Part shown: piece by piece, positions 1-6,810 of the stretch
Position numbering within the stretch: the first letter of the stretch is position 1
Layout: each line of letters opens with the position of its first letter
From: Actinomycetota bacterium
Lineage (GTDB): Bacteria; Actinomycetota; Actinomycetes; Nanopelagicales; Nanopelagicaceae
Reading direction: 5' to 3'
DNA: 10,471 bases
NCBI GenBank assembly: GCA_947452525.1
Contig: CANGCW010000025.1
Coordinates: forward strand, 1 to 10,471
Notes under the pieces: generated by a model
What the model was told of the DNA's origin: nothing
Seen by the model: only the letters and a program-made list of their open reading frames with translations
Database searches by the model: none
Program-made: the position numbers and the translations under genes

Positions 1-282
1 CTTGATCTGGAATCTCGGACATTTAAAGTGCATGAGAAGCCAGTAGAGCTAACGCGTATCGAGTTCGATTTACTTACTGCGTTGATTGAGAATCCACGGA
101 AAGTCGTCTCGCGCGATGCCTTGATTGAACGGGTCTGGGGCTACAAGACTAGTGGTGACTCCATCATCGAATCTCACCTCTCACGCCTGCGCGCAAAGGT
201 GAAAGAAGTTGGCGGTCCAATGATCGCAATTTCTTCACGTGGAGTTGGTTACAAGCTAGGTATTCACGGGGAGCTCAATTAA
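1..282 (+). CDS. OmpR/PhoB-family response regulator, C-terminal DNA-binding domain (5' truncated by window edge)
   Basis: The frame is open from base 1 to the TAA at 280-282, so this is the C-terminal 93 residues of a longer protein; the GTG at 28 is internal and not the start. The visible part is a winged-helix effector domain of the OmpR/PhoB type. It shows the usual order: the VELTRIEFDLLTALIENP helix, the SRDALIERVWG segment, the SIIESHLSRLRAKV recognition helix and the ISSRGVGYKL wing hairpin. The phosphate-receiver domain would lie upstream, outside the window. Proteins of this family bind promoter repeats when phosphorylated by a partner histidine kinase. The downstream SGNH hydrolase starts 9 bases after the stop on the same strand, so the two may be co-transcribed, but nothing links this regulator to the sugar operon. 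The regulated pathway cannot be told from this fragment. Confidence 0.93.
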   Translation, partial: LDLESRTFKVHEKPVELTRIEFDLLTALIENPRKVVSRDALIERVWGYKTSGDSIIESHLSRLRAKVKEVGGPMIAISSRGVGYKLGIHGELN

Positions 283-291
283 GATTGGTGC

Positions 292-876
292 ATGGCTGAT
301 ATCTCGCTATTTATAGGTGACTCTGTCACTGACTGCAATCGCCTCGACCACGATGGAATTGGTGATGGCTACGTCAAGAAGATCCGCGATAGCGGAAAGG
401 TCTCGGGCGAGATCATCAACAGAGGTATTAGCGGAAACCGCATCGGTGACCTTCGTGATCGCTGGCAGAGCGATGTCATGGCTCACCGGCCGTCGACAGT
501 CACCGTTCTCATTGGCGTTAATGACACGTGGCGTCGATACGACGATAACGACCCAACTTCAGCTGAAGATTTCACCAACGAGTACCGCAAGCTACTCCAA
601 GAAGTTAGCGCCTACTCTCCACGCCTCTTTCTCTGCCAACCATTTATCCTGCCGGTCCAACCAGAAATGAGTGACTGGCTAGGCGATCTCAATGAGAAGA
701 TTGAAGGAATTAAGCAACTCGTGACGGAGTTTGGCGCCACCTATATTCCATATGGAGATTACTTCCGCGAGCTTCTCGCGCAGTACTCCATGGAGGAGTT
801 AGCTGGCGATGGGATTCACCCCACCGATCTAGGCCATCAGTTGATGGCAAATCTCTGGCTCTCTTACTCGGTGTAA
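292..876 (+). CDS. SGNH/GDSL-family hydrolase (esterase/deacetylase-like), cytoplasmic
   Basis: A complete 194-residue protein of typical size for single-domain SGNH hydrolases. Block I is FIGDSVTD with the nucleophile Ser11, block II is NRGISGNRIGDL with oxyanion Gly45, block III is IGVNDTW with Asn77, and block V is DGIHPTDLGH with Asp173 and His176 as the rest of the triad. All catalytic blocks are intact. There is no signal peptide or membrane segment, so it should act in the cytoplasm. Family members hydrolyse ester bonds, often O-acetyl groups on sugars; the substrate here is unknown. The ATG at 292 lacks a well-spaced ribosome binding site (GGGGAG lies about 17 bases upstream), which suggests coupling to the preceding regulator gene. 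Its 3' end overlaps the convergent GH84 gene by 13 bases. A sugar O-deacetylase serving the neighbouring operon is possible but is only inference. Confidence 0.88.
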   Translation: MADISLFIGDSVTDCNRLDHDGIGDGYVKKIRDSGKVSGEIINRGISGNRIGDLRDRWQSDVMAHRPSTVTVLIGVNDTWRRYDDNDPTSAEDFTNEYRKLLQEVSAYSPRLFLCQPFILPVQPEMSDWLGDLNEKIEGIKQLVTEFGATYIPYGDYFRELLAQYSMEELAGDGIHPTDLGHQLMANLWLSYSV

Positions 877-2477
877 CCGAGTTCAATCATCAACTCCCAG
901 AGAGATCCATCAATCTGATCTCCAAACATCTTCTGCTTTGGCGTATCGAGGCTATCTCTGAGAGCGCCTGCCTCTTCTGCAAGTGAGCGATTTGCAACAA
1001 GGCACCGTTGGCCAGCGTCAAAAGCACTACGCTCGATAATCGATGCAAGGCCAATAAGAGTCTTTGCACCTAACTCAAACTTTCCAATCCACGGAGCGAC
1101 CTCTGCGATTACCTCTGGACGAGAAAAGGCAGAATCGCGAAGAACTCGCGCATCCTCCAACATCGTCTCACCTGCGATTCGGAAAATCTTCGCTGATTCT
1201 GCAAGTCTTCCCTCGCGACGGGCTGTTGTTGCAGTGTTAAAGATTGGTCGTAGATCTGGAGCTGGATCGCCGCCGGTCACAGTGCCCATCGTGCAGCGTA
1301 AGAGGCCGCGTAGCGCCTTGCGATCTCTCTCATTCGGAACCATCTTTGCCAGTGATCGCTCCCAAGCATCGTATGGATTATAGGTATGTGAGTTCCATAG
1401 GTACTCACCAATCGTGCCAACCGGAAGTTGTGAGAGTTCAAATTGAGTCATTGGGTTAGAGAGAAGGCCTGCAGAATGCGCCTCTAGGCCGGCCTCCCGC
1501 TGCTGCACTGGTCCGATATATAACGAATGGCGCATTGAACCGTCATTCACGGGAAAGTTATCCCAGTAGAGCGGTGGGCGCTTCGTTGTCTCTTCAAAAA
1601 TCTTGGCATCGAAGATTTCGAGATACTCGGAACAGATGGTGCGCCCAGTCCAGAAGAGGTTGATTTTAGGATTTAGAGCGGCTCCCATATCTTGAAGATA
1701 TTGCTCATGGCCACGTCCGCAGTAATGCATAGGACAGACGGTAAGAATCGCTTCTGGATCTAGTGCGATGACTTCGCTATAAATCCAATTGCTGAAATCC
1801 GCTTGAGCAAGCGCTGTAGTCTTATAACGGGCAATGTCTTCTTCGGCCGTTAATTCCCAAGGAATATCATCGAAGAGAAGTCCGAAGTGCTTAACACCAA
1901 TCCCCTGTAGCTGGCGATAGCGGACCATCAACGCCTCGCGATCGCTTGCACTCGAGTACGAGACTGAGAGGCCTGGTGAAACACAGATTGCGACCGCGAG
2001 GCCATTATCTAGACCTGCATCTACTAGCTCTTTACTCTGTTCGAGAAATTCAGAAGTAAATGGATCGCGCCACTTAAATCTCTGCCAAGGAGAATCCTTC
2101 GGTGCGATCATGAAGGTATTCATGTTGAAGTCGGCGAAGTTTGCTACGCCACGAAGACGTTGTTCATGTCTCCAAGGAATTCCGTAAAAGCCTTCGATTA
2201 CACCGCGGATTCTGAATGCCGGCTTATCAGAAAGGCTTAGGGGTGCGCTTGCACCGTCCTCAATCCAACGTCTCAACGCATTGAGTGAATATCTAAAACC
2301 TGATGCGTCAGCGGCGGTGATTGTTGTTGTCACCGCGTCACCACTCTTCTCTGCCTTGATGGTGAAGCCCTCAGGCTCTCCTCCGACAGTTAGTGTGATT
2401 GTTGAAGCAGCCCAATTAAGAAGATCTGAATTGCGAGTTTGAAATGTATTTAGGACTCTCTCAAATTGAGCGCTCAC
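864..2477 (-). CDS. GH84 beta-N-acetylglucosaminidase (O-GlcNAcase-like), cytoplasmic
   Basis: A 537-residue family GH84 glycosidase. Known members remove terminal beta-linked GlcNAc by substrate-assisted catalysis through an oxazoline. Residues 1-85 fit the small N-terminal GH84/GH20-type domain. The catalytic barrel starts at 91-102 with the hallmark RGVIEGFYGIPW, then APKDSP (125-130), LFDDIPW with the catalytic pair Asp203/Asp204, FWTG (275-278) and YWDNFPVND (304-312); these motifs are intact. A helical C-terminal domain follows (about 370-537). There is no signal peptide, membrane segment or cell-wall anchor, whereas many characterised bacterial GH84 enzymes are secreted, so this one should act on an imported substrate. 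It starts with GTG, which overlaps the kinase stop (GTGA), after a GGAGAGG site (complement of 2486-2492, 8-base spacing). It is the last gene of the operon. Exact substrate (chitobiose, muropeptide sugar or another GlcNAc glycoside) is not determinable. Confidence 0.94.
   Translation of the reverse strand: MSAQFERVLNTFQTRNSDLLNWAASTITLTVGGEPEGFTIKAEKSGDAVTTTITAADASGFRYSLNALRRWIEDGASAPLSLSDKPAFRIRGVIEGFYGIPWRHEQRLRGVANFADFNMNTFMIAPKDSPWQRFKWRDPFTSEFLEQSKELVDAGLDNGLAVAICVSPGLSVSYSSASDREALMVRYRQLQGIGVKHFGLLFDDIPWELTAEEDIARYKTTALAQADFSNWIYSEVIALDPEAILTVCPMHYCGRGHEQYLQDMGAALNPKINLFWTGRTICSEYLEIFDAKIFEETTKRPPLYWDNFPVNDGSMRHSLYIGPVQQREAGLEAHSAGLLSNPMTQFELSQLPVGTIGEYLWNSHTYNPYDAWERSLAKMVPNERDRKALRGLLRCTMGTVTGGDPAPDLRPIFNTATTARREGRLAESAKIFRIAGETMLEDARVLRDSAFSRPEVIAEVAPWIGKFELGAKTLIGLASIIERSAFDAGQRCLVANRSLAEEAGALRDSLDTPKQKMFGDQIDGSLWELMIELGYTE
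866..882. repeat. Inverted repeat across two overlapping convergent stop codons
   Basis: ACTCGGT (866-872) and ACCGAGT (876-882) form a perfect 7-bp stem with a 3-base loop. It spans the SGNH hydrolase stop (874-876) and lies next to the GH84 stop (complement of 864-866). Convergent genes with no room between them often share a bidirectional terminator. No T-run follows the stem on either strand, so Rho-independent termination is doubtful. Confidence 0.35.
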
Positions 2478-3424
2478 TTCGCCAACCTCTCCACGCCATC
2501 CTTAATTCGACCTGAAACTTCTGTACCTACCGGACCCATTGCATGAATCAGCGCGCCGACTGCAGGAATTGTTTCTAGGACGACAATCTCTGCCTTCGGA
2601 AGTGCGCGCTTCACTTCGGAATTGAAGGCGTTATCAAAGTATGTAGAACCAGCTGTATGTAAGCCTCCTGCGCGCACAATAGTGAATCTGCCGTCAATGC
2701 CGAGTCGACCTGAGATTGCTACGAGATCTGCAACATGGTCACGGGCAAGTTGAGATGTAATTGCTTGCGCAATCTCGTCTCCAGCATCTGCTGCTTCGAA
2801 GATGACGGGTGCGAGGGTTGTTTGGAGACGAAGGTGTCCGCGGATGAGCGCATGGAAGAACTTCTCTTCGGTTGAGAATTTAAATGCGCCGATGAGATCA
2901 AAGTAGAGCGGGCTCTTCTCCGTACGACCGTTGTATGCAGAGACTAAAGCTGATTGGAGGCTCTCAACGAGTTGCAGTGCGCCACCCGCCTCTCCCGCTA
3001 AGACACCTAAGGTCTGCAATAACTTCCCATTGTGCTGACCAGATGTTTTTCCACCTGTGCCGCAGATCGAAACGCAGCCCTCACCGCTTGGAGTGCCTGC
3101 AAAAAGCGCAGCGAAGCTATCATTGAGAATAGAGATATTAGCGAGACCGATCTTCGATAGCTCTGCGCGAAACATCTCCGCATCGCTCTCCCAATCGACT
3201 CCCGCCATAGCAAAGGTCGCCTCAGAGATATCTTCAGCACGAAGGTTCGCTTGATGAAGCGCCTCGCTGACCAATGCGCTGATAGAAGCGACTGCATCGC
3301 TAAAACCGATGCTCTCCCAGTTAGCGCCGCCATTGCTCGCTAGCGCTAGAACCTCACCGAGATGGTTAGCAATGATTGCATCGGTCTTTGTGCCCCCGAC
3401 ATCTATTCCAAGGTAATTAGCCAT
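2474..3424 (-). CDS. BadF/BadG-type sugar kinase, probable N-acetylglucosamine kinase
   Basis: A 316-residue ASKHA-fold kinase of the BadF/BadG/BcrA/BcrD-NagK group. Phosphate-1 motif GIDVGGTKTD is at 6-15, the catalytic Asp is probably Asp102 in NDSFAAL, phosphate-2 motif GTGGKTSG is at 122-129, and the adenosine motif RAGGLHTAGS is at 251-260. Length and motif order match eukaryote-like GlcNAc kinases. The zinc motif of ROK sugar kinases is absent, so it is not a ROK kinase. The likely reaction is ATP-dependent 6-phosphorylation of GlcNAc (or glucosamine) in the cytoplasm. Context supports this: GH84, immediately downstream with a 4-base overlap, releases GlcNAc. GH4, upstream and overlapping by 8 bases, needs a 6-phosphorylated substrate, so the kinase might also phosphorylate a disaccharide. 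Start ATG at 3424 follows an AGGGAAG site. GlcN or MurNAc specificity cannot be excluded. Confidence 0.88.
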   Translation of the reverse strand: MANYLGIDVGGTKTDAIIANHLGEVLALASNGGANWESIGFSDAVASISALVSEALHQANLRAEDISEATFAMAGVDWESDAEMFRAELSKIGLANISILNDSFAALFAGTPSGEGCVSICGTGGKTSGQHNGKLLQTLGVLAGEAGGALQLVESLQSALVSAYNGRTEKSPLYFDLIGAFKFSTEEKFFHALIRGHLRLQTTLAPVIFEAADAGDEIAQAITSQLARDHVADLVAISGRLGIDGRFTIVRAGGLHTAGSTYFDNAFNSEVKRALPKAEIVVLETIPAVGALIHAMGPVGTEVSGRIKDGVERLAK

Positions 3425-4700
3425 TGAACTTCCCTAGTAGACCTTGATTTACCTCTTTGAGGCGAGACCAGGCCTTATCCACCATCTCCTCCGTTGGTCC
3501 AAGTGGGTTAGAGAGCAGCGCCTCTTTCGCGCGAGCTTCATCGCCATTGATTGCGGCCTCAATTGTGAGCAACTCGAAGAGCTTTACTCGTGAGACAAGC
3601 GGAGCAATCTCACCACTGATGGCGCCGGTTGGAATCGCCCGGGCACCGTTCTTTGTAATAACTGCTGGACGTTCCATCACTACATCGTTTGCCATACCCG
3701 GAACAGCTCCATCAATATTTGTATTGACGATATGAACCGCGCCTGAATCAGTAGCAATGTCTGCCATCAACTCTGCTGCAGAATCGGAGTAATACGCACC
3801 ACCGCGCTCCATCAATTCTGCTGGCTTCTCGACGAGGTGTGGATCTGCATACTTCTTGAGGAGTTCCTCTTCGATCTCAGCCACACGTGAGGCACGAGTT
3901 GGGTAACTCTTCTGGTACTCAATCCAATCCTGCGTCTCCAAGTAGTACATCAAGTAGTAATTCGGAATGACGTGAATACGCTCAACAATCTCGGGTTCCC
4001 ACGCAGGTTCTGCATGATCGGCACCATGTTTTCCTGTTAGACCCTTAAATCCCTGAAAGGAGTTCTCTGTAAAGTCCTGACCACCAATCTTCACACCGCG
4101 AACCCATGAGAGGTGATTAAGGCCGATGTAATCGAGCTCAATCGATTCACTAGGTTGATGAAGAACATTGCCAATCTCTTTACGAACATTCCATGGAACG
4201 TTGCAGAGACCAACACTCTTGATATCAGATGCATGGCGCTTCAACGTCTCAGTGATGAGACCAGCAGGGTTGGTGAAGTTGATGAAGAGCGCCTCTGGGG
4301 CGCTCTTCCGGATTGTCTCTGCAATCTTCAGCGCCTCTGGAATGGTGCGGAGCGCCTTTGCAAAACCTCCGATACCAACGGTTTCTTGACCGATGATTCC
4401 AAATTCGCGTCCGAGCAATTCATCGCGATGACGTGCCGCTTGTGAGCCAACGCGAAACTGGCTGATGACGAAGTCTGCGCCATGTACCGCCTCATCGAGA
4501 TTTGCACTCCACGTAATCTTGATCTGACCTTGCGCATGCTTAATCATTCGGTCAGCAAACTCGCCAACAATTTTCACGCGAGCTTCATTGGGATCAACTA
4601 AGACAATCTCAGTGATGGGCAGACGATCTCTGCGAAGGAGAATTCCATCAATGAGTTCAGGCGTATAGGTAGATCCTCCGCCGATAACAGCAAGCTTCAT
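3417..4700 (-). CDS. GH4 family NAD- and metal-dependent 6-phospho-beta-glycosidase (LicH/CelF/ChbF-like)
   Basis: A 427-residue family GH4 enzyme. The Rossmann motif GGGSTYTPEL (7-16) and VDP (35-37) bind NAD; GQETVGIGG is at 104-112; NFTNPAG at 141-147; GLCNVP at 164-169 carries the metal-ligand Cys166; GLNHLSW at 193-199 carries the metal-ligand His196; ERGGAYYSDSA is at 298-308. The catalytic base Tyr is probably in the PNYYLMYY segment (246-253). GH4 enzymes work by transient oxidation at C3 and elimination rather than double displacement, and this LicH/CelF-like branch normally cleaves 6-phospho-beta-glycosides made by PTS import. Here no PTS gene is present; the substrate may instead be phosphorylated inside by the neighbouring kinase, or the enzyme may accept an unphosphorylated sugar. 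The ROK gene stop abuts its ATG with no gap, and its end overlaps the kinase start. Phospho-chitobiose specificity is inference. Confidence 0.92.
   Translation of the reverse strand: MKLAVIGGGSTYTPELIDGILLRRDRLPITEIVLVDPNEARVKIVGEFADRMIKHAQGQIKITWSANLDEAVHGADFVISQFRVGSQAARHRDELLGREFGIIGQETVGIGGFAKALRTIPEALKIAETIRKSAPEALFINFTNPAGLITETLKRHASDIKSVGLCNVPWNVRKEIGNVLHQPSESIELDYIGLNHLSWVRGVKIGGQDFTENSFQGFKGLTGKHGADHAEPAWEPEIVERIHVIPNYYLMYYLETQDWIEYQKSYPTRASRVAEIEEELLKKYADPHLVEKPAELMERGGAYYSDSAAELMADIATDSGAVHIVNTNIDGAVPGMANDVVMERPAVITKNGARAIPTGAISGEIAPLVSRVKLFELLTIEAAINGDEARAKEALLSNPLGPTEEMVDKAWSRLKEVNQGLLGKFNG
4284..4308. repeat. 10-bp inverted repeat inside the GH4 coding region
   Basis: GAAGAGCGCC (4284-4293) and GGCGCTCTTC (4299-4308) are perfect complements with a 5-base loop, giving a GC-rich hairpin in the operon mRNA. 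It encodes RKSAPEALF (about residues 131-139) of GH4, just before the conserved NFTNPAG motif. It may affect mRNA decay or be a codon coincidence; no T-run follows. Confidence 0.4.
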
Positions 4701-5900
4701 CTATAGACTTTCGAGAACTTCAATGGCAGATGAGCGATCACGGAAGATAAGCTCTTGAGTATTTCGAGTTGCCATGCGGAGCGCTCCAGCAAGTACCGCG
4801 CTATCGCCAAGAGAAGTAGATTCAATGCGTGGTGGGAATGGAATAAGAGATGTGAGAATCTTCTTAACTGGGGCAATCAGCAGATCGCCATTACGACCGA
4901 TTCCACCCGCGAGAATCACTAGCTCCACATCGACTACTGCGGAGATAGAGGCGATATAGAGAGCGATTCGCTCTGCCTCAACATCGACGACTGCGCGACC
5001 AAGCGCATCACCCTCGCGTGCACCGGCGAAAATCTTCGCAGGTGTGTATGGCTTAGAAATCTCGCTCTTAGGAAACTTCTTTGCCAGGCTCTCTGCGATC
5101 TCAATGAGACCAGCGGTTGCAGGGTCTGTCGATGAGTGATGGTTATCGAAGGGATCCCCGAAAGGTACGTAGAAGACCTCGCCCGCAGCGCCCTTATGGC
5201 CGCGGTGCAGCTTTCCATTAAGCACGAGACCAGAGCCAAGACCTGATCCAACTGAGAGCACTGCGAAGTCACTGACGCCCGAGCCGACTCCACCCTCCAT
5301 CTCCGCGAGGGCGATGAGATTGATGTCATTCTCAATGATGGGAGTGACGCCATACTCCTTGGAGATAACCTCTCCCAACTTAATACCATCGAGATCACCG
5401 ATAGTTCCTGCGATTGCAATCTTGCCGCTCTTACGGTCTACAACGCCTGGTGTTCCAACGACAATGGATGCGATGTCATCGTGGGCAAACCCAGATTCAT
5501 CGAGAACCTGATCTACAGCCTTATTGAGAGCTTTGAGAAGGGTGCGAAGGTTGAGTTCACCAATCTCAATACTTACCTCTGCGCGAATCTTGCCATTGAG
5601 ATCAGCGAGAGCTGCGCGGAGAAACTTCGCACCAAAATCGATTCCGAGAGATACACCAGCATCCGCAACAGGTGAATAGACGGCACGAGCTCGCTTTGAA
5701 TCAGTAGCGCCAGGAACTTCCTCCACAACGAGGCCAACCTCAATCAGACCGCGAAGCAACGCAGCGGTTGTGGGCTTCGAGAGGCCAACGTGGCGTGCTA
5801 TCTCTGCAGCATGAAGTTGTCCGTGTTGACGCAAGACATCGAGAATTCTTCGCTCGTTAATCTCGCGGAGAAGAGTTGGGACTGCTGGACTCTGATTCAT
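4701..5900 (-). CDS. ROK-family transcriptional regulator (NagC/XylR-like)
   Basis: A 399-residue ROK repressor. An N-terminal winged helix-turn-helix occupies about 15-62 (INERRILDVLRQHG, then AAEIARHVGLSKPTTAALLRGL). The sugar-binding ROK domain follows: GIDFGAKFLRAALADLNG (86-103), VVGTPGVVD (147-155), IENDINLIALAE (189-200), GSGLGSGLVLNG (218-229) and LAGGIGRNGD (330-339). The usual zinc site of ROK proteins (ExGH plus CxCGxxGCxE) is missing: the region reads GAAGEVFYVPFGDPFDNHHS. Such proteins bind palindromic operators and are released by a sugar or sugar phosphate. It sits inside the operon, 10 bases after the second permease and directly against GH4, so it probably autoregulates the cluster through palindromes upstream of the binding-protein gene. 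No clear ribosome binding site precedes its ATG. The effector, probably GlcNAc or GlcNAc-6-P, is inferred from neighbours. Confidence 0.92.
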   Translation of the reverse strand: MNQSPAVPTLLREINERRILDVLRQHGQLHAAEIARHVGLSKPTTAALLRGLIEVGLVVEEVPGATDSKRARAVYSPVADAGVSLGIDFGAKFLRAALADLNGKIRAEVSIEIGELNLRTLLKALNKAVDQVLDESGFAHDDIASIVVGTPGVVDRKSGKIAIAGTIGDLDGIKLGEVISKEYGVTPIIENDINLIALAEMEGGVGSGVSDFAVLSVGSGLGSGLVLNGKLHRGHKGAAGEVFYVPFGDPFDNHHSSTDPATAGLIEIAESLAKKFPKSEISKPYTPAKIFAGAREGDALGRAVVDVEAERIALYIASISAVVDVELVILAGGIGRNGDLLIAPVKKILTSLIPFPPRIESTSLGDSAVLAGALRMATRNTQELIFRDRSSAIEVLESL

Positions 5901-5910
5901 TGTGAAGTAA

Positions 5911-6810
5911 TTAGCCCTTTACACCCGTCAACGTAACGCCTTCGATGAAGACCTTTTGTGAGAAGAAGAATATGACAATCACAGGGAGCATAAAAAGCGC
6001 CGATGCAGTCATAAGCATATTGGTATTGACGTGATGAAGCCCGCGGAATGCATTGAGACCCATTCCTAAGGTCCAGAGCTTCTGATTATCAACGAGATAG
6101 AGAAGTGGACCGAAGAAGTCATTCCATGAACCCAAGAAGGCGAAGAGAGCAATCGCAGAGATTGCAGGCTTTGCAAGCGGAACGATGATGCGGATCATCA
6201 ATTGGAGTTCGCTACAGCCATCGATACGAGCGGCATCAGAGATCTCATCAGGAATGGATGAGAAGAACTGGCGAAGAAGGAAGATGGAGAATGCGCTGGA
6301 GAAGAATGCAGGCACAATCAAAGGCAAGAATGATGGAATCCAGTGGAGGCGAGAGAAGATCACGTAGACCGGGATCATCGTTACCTGACCTGGCAACATC
6401 ATCGTTGCAAGGAGGATGACAAAGGAGGTCTGACGACCCTTCCACTGCAGACGCGAAAGCGCATATGCCGGCGGAACACAGGAGACGACCGTTCCAATCA
6501 TCGTCATTACAGAGACGAAGAGAGTATTGAGCGTCCAGCGAAGATATGGAACAGCGGTGAATACCTCAACGTAGTTATGCCAGTGGAAAGGGCTTGGCCA
6601 GAGTGCACGCGTGGATGCCTGGTGGTAATCCATCACAGAGGTAACGAAGATGAGGAAGAGCGGCATGATGAAGATGGCAGACATCAGAATGAGTACTGAA
6701 TGGTTTGCCACCATATAGAGGAAGTTCTTCCTCCGCTTTGCGAAACGAGCCTTGCGCGAATCAATCTGATATCGCTCAGCCTGTGAGGGCTCCTGAAGAT
6801 TCTTGCTCAT
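5911..6810 (-). CDS. Sugar ABC transporter permease, MalG-type (CUT1)
   Basis: A 299-residue inner-membrane permease with about six transmembrane segments (near 35-58, 92-115, 129-152, 159-180, 212-236 and 264-285). The ATPase-docking EAA loop reads DEISDAARIDGCSEL (188-202), continuing to RIIVPLAKP, as in the MalG/CUT1 branch. The C-terminus ends GVTLTGVKG, typical of this family. I chose the ATG at 6808-6810, which overlaps the preceding permease's TGA as ATGA and follows GGAAG; an in-frame ATG at 6841-6843 would overlap that gene by 37 bases and lacks a site. It should pair with the upstream permease as a heterodimer and take a sugar from the binding protein; the ATPase must be encoded elsewhere. 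Substrate identity comes only from the operon context. Confidence 0.94.
   Translation of the reverse strand: MSKNLQEPSQAERYQIDSRKARFAKRRKNFLYMVANHSVLILMSAIFIMPLFLIFVTSVMDYHQASTRALWPSPFHWHNYVEVFTAVPYLRWTLNTLFVSVMTMIGTVVSCVPPAYALSRLQWKGRQTSFVILLATMMLPGQVTMIPVYVIFSRLHWIPSFLPLIVPAFFSSAFSIFLLRQFFSSIPDEISDAARIDGCSELQLMIRIIVPLAKPAISAIALFAFLGSWNDFFGPLLYLVDNQKLWTLGMGLNAFRGLHHVNTNMLMTASALFMLPVIVIFFFSQKVFIEGVTLTGVKG

Noticed and set aside
4778..4787. Perfect GGAGCGCTCC palindrome in the ROK gene
   Set aside because: A short GC-rich palindrome in coding sequence, readily produced by chance, with no promoter nearby.
4934..5419. 161-codon minus-strand frame overlapping the ROK gene
   Set aside because: It is a +1/-1 shadow of the ROK coding sequence, Ser- and Arg-rich without recognisable domains.
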